Assembly (NCBI RefSeq): GCF_932276165.1
Contig: NC_063987.1
Coordinates: 7,440,001-7,504,000, forward strand
Direction: 5' to 3'
DNA: 64,000 nucleotides
Source of the DNA: Plutella xylostella
Lineage: Eukaryota; Arthropoda; Insecta; Lepidoptera; Plutellidae
A model generated the notes under the pieces. It was not told the DNA's origin. It did not search any database and worked only from the letters and a program-made list of their open reading frames with translations. This document shows, piece after piece, positions 27,201 through 38,000 of this stretch. Numbering within the stretch: position 1 is the first letter of the stretch; every line of letters starts with the position of its first letter. A program made the translations under genes and the position numbers.

Positions 27201-29079
27201 TACCACGAAATTCATTTGGCAACTTATCAATGTTAACGAAGGATTAGTATTTTTTAATCACTGTTTAACCTTAATTACGCTGAAGTTGCCATAGTCATGA
27301 GAGTGTTAAGTGATTTTTATTTAATACCTATACAAGATGGTATTAATTTTGGCAACATAAATGTAATTATACCAGAACCATGCGATTTGAGATTTAAAAC
27401 AATAAATTATTTGTCGAAACTTTAACTTCATTCACCACAGCCTTAGCCATATTTTAGTAAGTATGGTCAATTGTATGCCTGTTACATTAGTATAATACCT
27501 ATCTGATTTATGTTTTTTTAATTAATAAAAAAGTTTGGAATAACTAGTTTTGTACTATTAATATAATTAAAAAATATATATAGGAGGCCAAACAATATTT
27601 TACAAGTAGTTTATATCGGATTTTTATCTACATTTATGTTAAAAGTATATAACTTTATTTATAAAGTTAAATATTAAAATGGAATTATGATTGTATCACA
27701 TGTTGATATTTTAAACTTTAGCTACAATAGTGTTTTGGAAATTTGGAATATCATAGAAAATAATAGTTATTTAAGTATCGCCCACTGTGAGTCAATAAAG
27801 CAACTGAAACTTCTATTTTAGATTTATGGAGCAACTGAAATTTTCTTTTCATTTTCCAAATTTCCGTCTAGCTATGCTACAGGTATCAATTTGAGAAAAA
27901 GAATATCAAAAGAAGCTCAACCGTGCTGACGGCATGTATATCTTAACCATGGGTAAAAAATAAAACCTGCCAACGTTGTTTTTTTTAACCCCGCGTTTTA
28001 ATTGTAGCAAAAACGTGCCGTCAGTGGGTTTTACATGAAATAGTTATTTATTGTGGCGATCTCGGAATAGCGATCTTCGACTAGGTTGGTCCGTTGTGGA
28101 CCAGTATAGTAGACAGAGTTACTCACTGAATAAGTTGGATAATATGGCCTTAACCCTCATATTTAAAGACTTGTAAATGTAAACCTCAATAATTTTTTTA
28201 CACCTATAGAAAACGCGCACCAAAAAAGATACAATGCTAAAATGGCAGCTACTATGTGACACTTTGTATCGTCAGCAACCGATTGCTAGAAAGGGCTTAC
28301 GATGGAATAGGGAGTAAATTCATTCCGCCATTTTAGTCTTGTTTCTTTATTGGTTTAGTAATAGCTAAGTTATTATGCTATACAGATATACAGGCGATAA
28401 ATTAATGAGACTTGCGAATTATACTCTCTAGGTTCTATGTCATATTATCCAACTTTGGTTGAGTAATGTTCTAATCTACATAGTTACAAACATATACAAC
28501 ATTACATTATATACCAATTATATTTATATTTGCTACAGGGTGTCCTCGACGAGTGGAACTATCTCCATTATTATGACCTGAAAGAGATATTTTGAAAATT
28601 ATACAGGGTGGTAAAATATAAAATAACTATCTTTAATACAATAAAGAAGAAAACGATCGTCGGTAAAATCAGTATACCTTAGAAATTTCTTCTTAATTTT
28701 TGACTTTTACTCATTAATGATCGAAAAGTTATGGCTATCAAAATTTACGAGTAGTATTTGTAGCGTATACATGGTTCCATTTTCGCCGTGTGGTGCCTAC
28801 CTGCTTAACAAATCGCCTTATCAATCCACTTTCATAGTCTGTTAGATCATTAACGCCCCGTTTACATTGTAATGTCATCAATTATACGTCATCTCCATAT
28901 TAAATTCACTACAGGTGTGTCAAAAGTCAACAACTAATCCCTTGTTATGATCTAACAGAGTATGGTGAAACTGGGGCTTAATAATTTGGAGGTCGAATTG
29001 CCATTTAGACAGATATAAAATCCATAGATTTCTATATTATAAGGGATAATAAACAATAACAAACTCACTCACCGTTCAT
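24251..29079. other. Intergenic interval between FHIP2 and PI4K2 3' ends
   Basis: The two genes converge here. I see no coding exon. The interval is AT-rich and holds the 515-bp TIR element at 24912-25426 and a weaker inverted repeat near 28830-28985 (arms GTCTGTTAGATCATTAAC / GTTATGATCTAACAGAG). Minus-strand AATAAA motifs near 28345 and 28050 could serve the PI4K2 3' end. Confidence 0.6.
24912..25426. mobile_element. 515-bp TIR element (MITE) with 8-bp target-site duplication
   Basis: The arms begin CATTTGTTAGTCGTATACCT and end with the complement AGGTATACGACTAACAAATG. They pair for about 60 bp, through the AAATCAAAAAATCC and CACCTATTCGCATTTC segments. AAAGAAAT is repeated at 24904-24911 and 25427-25434. 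There is no ORF. The 8-bp duplication fits hAT-type mobilisation, but the terminal bases are not classical hAT, so the superfamily is open. Confidence 0.8.
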
Positions 29080-32000
29080 TCACCACCACGAGAAGAAGGG
29101 CGACTTGTGCTGGAACCGCTGCTGGAACGAGTCGAAGAACCGGGACGACGTGGACCCACTCTTGGACCTGGAAGTAATAAACCGTCAATTATAGCTTGGG
29201 ACTCAATTCATTGTTTTATAGTCACGTAGATGCGGCGCTGATCGACAGATCTATATGTATAGCTAAAATAATCGCTCCTGAGTCACGCTGATAGCTCAGC
29301 GCTGACGTTTCATACAAGACGGTCAGCGGCGAATCGGCGTGACTAAAACTACGCTTAGGCATGTATTGAATGGTTATGGCGTGTTTGGGGGGAGGTAGGT
29401 ATATATCCGGCAGTGGATATTTTTGGGGGATTACCTCTCCACAATGACGGCGGGCATCTGCACGAGCTGCACGGGGCTCTTGTTGTCCTTGAGCGCCTGC
29501 GTGAGGTTCAGCACCTGCCCTCGAGTCACCGACATCTGCCGCTCGAAGAGGCCTGAATCGAAGCCTTTGTCTTGCTGATGGAGAGGGGAAAGGGTGAGTA
29601 TATTGGTGAAAATCATTGAAAGTGCTATTGGAAGAAATACTTAGGCCGCGTCTACAACGCTAGCCGGCACGCACTAGTATTATTTACGCTATGGTAGAAA
29701 CCGCAGACAAAATACTCTGTCGTGTAAACATGCTATTAGTATTTGCACATGTCATATACGGGTGTGCCAAGCTGGTTCCGGTATAAAAAATAAATAGACC
29801 AATGGCCGACAGTAGAAAGTGACTTTATAATTTAGTCAACACTATAGCAATAATGGTACTATGCTTACCTTGAATAATAAATGCAGTTCATCGCATAATT
29901 CTTGTACAAAATTCATATCAGATAATAGTGGAAGCACCAAGTCCCTGAAACAAGAAAGAAATGCATTTTTATTCGTGTAACTTTGTGATTTTTGCGCCTA
30001 TGGTAAATAATACATTTTATTTTAGCTCATATTGTTCACTGCCTTCGAATTGTTCATGCCTAAACTACGACGAACTTGTGAGAACGTGATACTTTGTCAG
30101 TCCCTTGGCCAGTGTGTATGTAACTCACTTGGTCTCCTGCAACTCATTTGGTCTCCACTCCAGTAACGCACTTGGCTTGGTCTCCTGTGTGCTGCTCACT
30201 TAGTCTCCTATAACTCACTTGGTCTTTGTGTGTAACTCAAGTGGCTCCTATAACTCACTTGGTCTCCTGCGAGAACGGTAGCTTGGCTTGAGGCAGCCAC
30301 GCCCAGTGGTACGGGTAGGCGAGTCCGGGTGCTTGAACGGGAAAGCGAGCCCGTTGTCACAGTCACTGGGTCATCTATAACTCACTTGGTCTCATATAAC
30401 ACACTCGGCCTTCTATAATTTTCAGGTCTCCAGTTACTCACTCAGCCTCCTATAACTCAATCAGTCCCCTATAACTCATTGGGTCTCACTTAGTCTCCTA
30501 TAACTCACTTGGTCTCCTGCGAGAACGGCAGCTTGGCCTGAGGCAGGCACGCCCAGTGGTACGGGTAGGCGCGCCACGAGTCCGGATGCTTGAACGGGAA
30601 AGCAAGCCCGTTGTCACAGTCTCAGACTAGGTCTCTAGTAACTAACTAGGTGACCAGTAACTCACTCTGTCTCCACTAACTCACTTGGTCTCCTGTAACT
30701 CACGTGGTCTCCTATGACTCTATCAGTCTACTATAACTCACTAGGTCTCCTATAACTCACTCGCTCTCCTATAACTCACTTGGTCTCCTGCGAGAAGGGC
30801 AGCTTGGCTTGAGGCAGCCAAGCCCAGTGGTACGGGTAGGCGCGCCACGAGTCCGGATGCTTGAACGGGAACGCCAGCCCGTTGTCTATGGCGGCTATAC
30901 GGACCTCTTGGGGGTTTGAGGACCAGTCCTGTGGAGAAGAGAGGGGGGCTGTTAGTACGGATACATAGGTATAAAAGAGTTTTTAAAGTAATGTAGGTGC
31001 ATGTTCAATTGTTAATTTTCACTATACAGAGTGTTTTCACTAAACAGTATGCCGAAAGAAGGTGACTCAGGAGATAATTTTGAACAACTTTTGCTATACG
31101 GCGTAGATAGATTGCAACATATTGATCTTCGTATCCCAAGATTTGACCTATGTAGTGTCGGCAGCTTCCGGGGTTTCGAAGTTTGTGTCCCGAATCGCGA
31201 GCGCATAATGGAAAAGCATTGTGAACCGATATGTCACTAACACAGGCCGGCGAACGGTTTTCCTACTGAAAACGCAGTCTAGGGCAGCCCTACAACTGCA
31301 GTTGTCGCCTGTGGGTCACGCGTGAGTCACCTGTGGGTCGCGCAGCTCGATGTTGGTCTGCGCGAAGGGCGGCTCGTACTTGATGAGCCAGTTGTCACCT
31401 GTGGGTCACGCGTGAGTCACCTGTGGGTCGCGCAGCTCGATGTTGGTCTGCGCGGAGGGCGGCTCGTACTTGATGAGCCAGTTGTCGCCTGTGGGTCACG
31501 TGTGAGTCACCTGTGGGTCACGCGTGAGTCACCTGTGGGTCGCGCAGCTCGATGTTGGTCTGCGCGGAGGGCGGCTCGTACTTGATGAGCCAGTTGTCGC
31601 CTGTGGGTCACGCGTGAGTCACCTGTGGGTCGCGAAGCTCGACGTTGGTCTATGCGGAGGGCGGCTCGTACTTGATGAGCCAGTTGTCACCTGTGGGTCA
31701 CGCGTGAGTCACCTGTGGGTCGCGCAGCTCGATGTTGGTCTGCGCGGAGGGCGGCTCGTACTTGATGAGCCAGTTGTCACCTGTGGGTCACCTGTGGGTC
31801 ACGCGTGAGTCACCTGTGGGTCGCGCAGCTCGATGTTGGTCTGCGCGGAGGGCGGCTCGTACTTGATGAGCCAGTTGTCACCTGTGGGTCACGCGTGAGT
31901 CACCTGTGGGTCGCGCAGCTCGATGTTGGTCTGCGCGGAGGGCGGCTCGTACTTGATGAGCCAGTTGTCACCTGTGGGTCACGCGTGAGTCACCTGTGGG

Positions 32001-35000
32001 TCGCGCAGCTCGATGTTGGTCTGCGCGGAGGGCGGCTCGTACTTGATGAGCCAGTTGTCACCTGTGGGTCACGCGTGAGTCACCTGTGGGTTGCGCAGCT
32101 CGATGTTGGTCTGCGCGGAGGGCGGCTCGTACTTGATGAGCCAGTTGTCACCTGTGGGTCACGCGTGAGTCACCTGTGGGTCGCGCAGCTCGATGTTGGT
32201 CTGCGCGGAGGGCGGCTCGTACTTGATGAGCCAGTTGTCACCTGTGGGTCACGCGTGAGTCACCTGTGGGTCGCGCAGCTCGATGTTAGTCTGCGCGGAG
32301 GGCGGCTCGTACTTGATGAGCCAGTTGTTACCTGTGGGTCACGCGTGAGTCACCTGTGGGTCGCGCAGCTCGATGTTGGTCTGCGCGGAGGGCGGCTCGT
32401 ACTTGATGAGCCAGTTGTCGTTGCCGCGGTCCGTGTTCCGGATCATGTAGTCAAGCACGACTAGCCGCTCGAACTGCAGTTGGAATCTGGAAATTTACGG
32501 AAATTTCGATTTAGCTATATATTCAGTATCTAATAGAAAGGGTCCCTATTCTCTAGATGCGGTACATTGATAATCCCACCGTAGCATGGTGTGTTGCGCT
32601 GCTGCGTAGACTGAATGGGAATTGACAGACCAAAACGTAACACATAATATATAAAATATTTTGACGGAGCTTTACCATTCAGTCCACGCACACAAAATGC
32701 CCGTGATATAACATCGATTCTATATCAGTCCAGCGATTACAAGATTTTCGAACCTCCTTTAACGTTGCGTCAACTGCCACTGTCAAAATTTAAGGCAAAT
32801 TTGTTAGTTCCAAAAGTGACTACGTTGGCGCTGTTCTTTTTCCATGTTTATGTAGTATCGTACAACGCTAGCGTGTTGCCACGTTAGCCTGTGACAGTGG
32901 CTCTATTCTGCTTCCAATAGATCGAAGAAGAAGTATCCACGTCATATGGTATATTTATAAGAACGATGACACACAGGCTTGGTCTGTACGTTGCGTTGTG
33001 TCGACTGCATCGGTTCAAGTGAACGAATCGTGTGGTATGTTGTTCAGATTAAGGCATTGTCAAACAGGATGCGCTACTAGCGCGCTTCAGAGCGCTAATT
33101 TGATGGCAAAATTGTCAAACAGCGCCAGCGCTAGCAGTACGTAACGTAACGCTAGTACTGGCGCTGTTTGCTGTTATTTTACCATAGTAATACCAACAAC
33201 ACATCGTAGTGTCATAGCGAGGCATCAAGTTAGCGCTCTGAAGCGCGCTATTAACGCTTTCTGTTTGATGAAGCCTTTGTGTAGAATGTAGCGTTACCGC
33301 CCAGCCCACACTGCGTTAACGCAACGAATACAAAACGCTCGTGTGGCATAGTATCGATCCTAAAGCAGCATCGCTGTTAGCATATTTTTTTTTAGATCCA
33401 TACATAACTATACCAATTTGTACAGATAAGAAATTCTGTCTATGTCTTGTTGATTGCTAATTTCCGGTGTTTGTAATGGGTTACAAAATCCAGTAAAAAC
33501 GACTAACTTCCTCATGACATGCGCGGGCGGCGGGTCCTGCTCGAAGCGCCGCAGCCAGTAGTCCGCGTCCTTGTAGCCCTCCACGAACAGCTGGAACGAA
33601 CCACTCTGGAAACAACAAGGAAATACATTAAAAACAAAAAAATATGAACATGTATCAAATAATCTGATCACAGGTCTCGTCAGTAACATTTGCATATAAT
33701 TGTAGGCAGCAAGCAGCTTTTAAATGTGCCATAGGCAGGTCACTATAATTATAACATATAGAAAACTATTGATAAAATACAAAAAAATATATTTATAACT
33801 AAAAAATAATTTGAATAGGACTTGGCTTCTATGAGATCTCAAAACTTTTTACGATGGAAAGACTGCATCGAGAGACTTGGCATTTTTTTACATCAAATGT
33901 TTTGGTGGGATAAAAACTTCGTAAAAAGCTGCTTTGTCTTTGATACTAACTTTAGGCGGCAGGCCCATCCTGTTGAACCTCATGTTTAACTTCATGTACA
34001 TATTGTAATATGTACAGAGGATGGAATTTTGTCAGTGAATTTCTTTCAGAAGGGCAATGTAACCAATAACTCTTCGAATAATTTTTAATACAATAACTCC
34101 TCGAATATTTTCGACTTACTTTAGGCGGCAGGCCCATCCTGTTGAACCGCATGTTGGGGAACTGCTCGGTGATGGCTCGCTTCAGCCGCGCGCGCTCGCG
34201 GTCTATGCGGAGGTAGTTAAACGACTCCGACACTAGCTTCACCACCTGTAAGAAAAAATGCGCCTTGTTAGTATGTAAATGACTGGCAGAAAATGCTTTT
34301 AGCGTTAAGTCCACCCTTTGTACTTTTATTTGTAATATTTGTACAATAAAGAGTTAAATAAATAATAAATAAATGTGATCATCATTACGAGCCATGACGG
34401 ATCTCCTTCCAATGAAGGAAGGGTTTAGGCCTAGTCCACCACGCTGGCCTAGTGCGGGTTGGTGGACCCCAAGCAAGCTTGTGCTGAGAGAGTCGTCGGA
34501 TAAGGGGGCAACCCGACTGTATATAGTAAGTATGTGATATACTTGTTATTCTATGGTGATATTATAGGTTTTTTTTTTTTGTGTGTGTGTGTGTGTGTGT
34601 GATATTATAGGTGTTATTAAATAATGGAGTTTGGACTGTATTCATTGCCAGAAAGTATACTTTTATGGTGTAGCAAAAGCAGTATAGTGAGCTGAATGGA
34701 AATTTTCATTTTCATTTTTTAATTTTTAATATACTCATTTTTATTCAGCTTGATAACTGAAGTTTCTAAAAAAGCATAGAGACATTGTTTTGTTGCATTT
34801 ATGGGTAAGTATAATATTACACTTTATAGCTGGAGTAATAAAACCTAACCTCACATATAAAACCTACATTATATATCTAGGTGAGTTGGTAGGTACATAA
34901 TTTCATAATTTACTTAGTTATTAGCTTAACTATAAACCTTACTACGTTTGTCTCGGGTTTATTTATCAGAAATTGAAGAACAATCGATACGCTTAAAGAT

Positions 35001-38000
35001 CTAGAACGCAGCCTCGCTAAGACAGTGTCATGCGGTTTACAGTTCACTGAATAATCACTATTTAAAGGGTAAATATCTATAAAGCTGCCCGGCGCCAAAA
35101 GAATTAAGGCTTTGGGATATAAAATGGTGATGAATGAGAATGAATAGAGAATTTGAGGATGGAATCAATAATGTATTTATCATTTATAATAATTTCACTC
35201 TAAATTAATACACAAGGTTTTAGTGATAACTGATAATACATAATATGATTTTGTTTAAGTATCTAACTCATTGCTATCCTCGCTAAAAGTAAAGTAATAC
35301 ATACACTACAACTGCAACGTAAGAGCATTAAGTATAGATATTACGGGAAGCGATGGATTTAAATAAACAGTAATAGGATTACTCATATGCGTTTTACAGT
35401 CATTAGCGTGGGACGTAGTACCACTACCGGCGAACTAAGACAAGTAACAGAAAGCGGATAAGAAAATCCATAGACAGATGAAAAGAAGAAAGAATGGTAA
35501 AATATTTTATCGTGAAACTTTTCATTAAAATGAAAATATTAAGTTTGTATTCACCAGGATTACCATGGAAAACATCCGTATGTAACATCACTATCTTTAG
35601 TTTTACCGCGAAATTAAATCGCGCGCCAAAATGTTAGCGTCCTACGCCGCCTCACCGTTTCTCGCGCAGCTTCTCTGCGCATACCGCGCCCCGCGCGCTC
35701 ACTCTTCACCCCCGCGCACTCCCGCTCGCGCCACCGGCCAGCGGAGCCCGCGCAGGCAGTCGGCGCCAAACCTTATTCCCGGCTGGATCACGCTCGCTTG
35801 CGTCACCTTCGCGGATTATTAGTTATTAAGCAAAGACTACCTACTTGCATATTACGTGTCTGAAGAACCCTAAAATATACAGTGAACCTTGTGTATTCCC
35901 TGAGTTTGATTCCTATCTACCACTCCCACGATAGGACCTTCTCATAGTGGCGCCCAACTAGTGGAGATACGAATAGTAAGTGTGCGCCAGTGTCTTTGTG
36001 AAAAACTATGGCACCAAAGAAAGGACGAGCGAGGCGTTGCAACCTCGACGACGATGACGACCGCAGCCGCACCGGTGAGACCACGGTGATGACCCGCCCC
36101 GGCGCGCCCAGCGTGCCCGCGGCGCGCGCCCCCGCCGCCTCCACCACCGTGCACGGCCCTCCCGCCACGCTCGACGCGCCCTACGAGCACGCGGCGCGCA
36201 GCCCCCTCGCGGCGCGCGCTACCCCCGCCGCGGCCGCTACGCTCGACGCGCCCGCCTGCGTGACCGCGGCGCAGCTGTCGGTGCTGCTGGATACCATCGC
36301 CAAGGCCGCCGAGACCAACCGCGTCCTCTTGGAGAGGATGTCGAGCGACCCCCGGACCTGCACGCCGCCCGCCCGGCGCGGGCCCGGCGCCGCGAGCCCC
36401 CCCGCGCGCGCGACCGCGTCTGACTACCAGACGCCACCGCCGGGGACGTTCGCCAAGTGCACGGCGAGATTCGACGGAGCCGGCCGCAGCGCGGACCAGC
36501 TGGACGCCTTCATCGACGCGGTGCAGGTGTACAAGGAGTGTGCCAACGTGTCGGACGAGCACGCGCTGCGCGGGCTGCCCATGCTGCTGGAGGGCGACGC
36601 CGCCGTGTGGTGGCGCGGCGTGCGCGCCTCCGTCGCCGGCTGGGCCGCGGCCCTGCAGCGCCTGCGCGCCATGTACTATCGAACAAAAAAGTGTGGACCC
36701 CCTTAAGGATCATTTTCCTTTGCAGGCATCAGCCATCAATGACTCGCTCTTGACCAATGGGGTACAAGTTGACCAAAAGTTACTGTCTCTATTGCCACCA
36801 GATGTGTAAACACAAAACAACATTGCATTGTCTTAAAGGTGCGAAAGTCCGAAAGCAATAAATAATACAAAGGGAGAAATTTAAAATAATGGGGTTGGTT
36901 AAAAAGACAGGCAAAGGCAAATTTGGGATTGCAAAGGATTTGTTTTAAAAGTGGTAACTCACTTTTTTGTTCGATAGTACGGCACTCCACTCCCGGCCTA
37001 CAAAGTGTTCCGTGCGATATTTTCAAGTGAGCAAAACGAAGTGCGTTCAGAAGTGTTCATATCGCGAGTGCGCGCCCTTATTGCGAAGCTTCCGTATGAG
37101 CTATCAGAAGTTACGAAGCTAGACATAATTTATGGACTGTTAAGTAGACATATAAGAAAACGCATTCCCCGTGAAGGTGCTACAAGCGTTGACGAATTAA
37201 TTTGTAAATGTAGGGCGGTTGAAGAGGCGAGTCGCGAGGTGCGCAATTCTAGTAACCCCTCGAATAATACTCCACAAAATGTTTATCCCTCGGCCGCGAC
37301 CCATAATTGTCTTAACCCGCCAAGTGCGGTGCCTTTTTCAAATAATTTTAACCCTTTAACTGACAGACCGACATACCTACCTGTACATAATTTACCGACG
37401 CCCTCCTCCTCCTCTGGCCCTAACGGCGCTACCAGAGTACGGCCGCGTTGTGCACACTGCAGGAGGCTCGGCCATCATGTCGATGACTGTCGGACAAAGG
37501 AGCGTGAAACTGTAGAATCGACCCCCGGTAACCCTCCCTTGAGATGCTACGGCTGTGGGCAGTTAGGAGTTGTTAGGTCGCGATGCCAGACCTGTAACAA
37601 GCAGACTAGGCCAACAACCAACCTGCATAGTCACGTCAAAGAGAGAGCTGGCAATAATAGTCCGGGTCATAGAGCAAACAGTGGAGGCGAGCACGAGTTT
37701 TTATCCGCCGAATTTCAAGGTAAGTACGACCCGCGCCCACTGGTCAACATCAAAGTTGGCGGTGCGCTCGGTGCAGCCGTGCTCGACACAGGTGCCACAC
37801 ATAGCATTGCTAGCAACTTGCTATATGACATCATGTGCAAGAGGGGGGTGAAATTCGAAGACACTTTCCACACCGTGTACCTGGCCGACGGATCGAGACA
37901 GCTGAAACGAACGTTGGTCGGTGCAACGGCTTAGGAGGCAAGTCGCCCACAAAATATTTAGTCCGCGGGCGAGTTTACACTTTTTAATTGAAGTTGTAGG

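Noticed and set aside
31313..32430. CRISPR-like regular array
   Set aside because: The genome is an animal's, the whole 90-bp unit is conserved with no variable spacers, and the unit is a copy of an adjacent exon.
31322..32464. Long plus-strand ORFs with a 30-residue repeat (SHLWVAQLDVGLRGGRL)
   Set aside because: They are the antisense of the PI4K2 exon 6 minisatellite. A 90-bp period is a multiple of three, so any open frame persists through the array without coding.
35917..36753. Several overlapping Arg/Ala/Gly-rich ORFs on both strands
   Set aside because: They come from the high GC content of the gag region and LTR. Only the frame starting at 36008 has Gag features.
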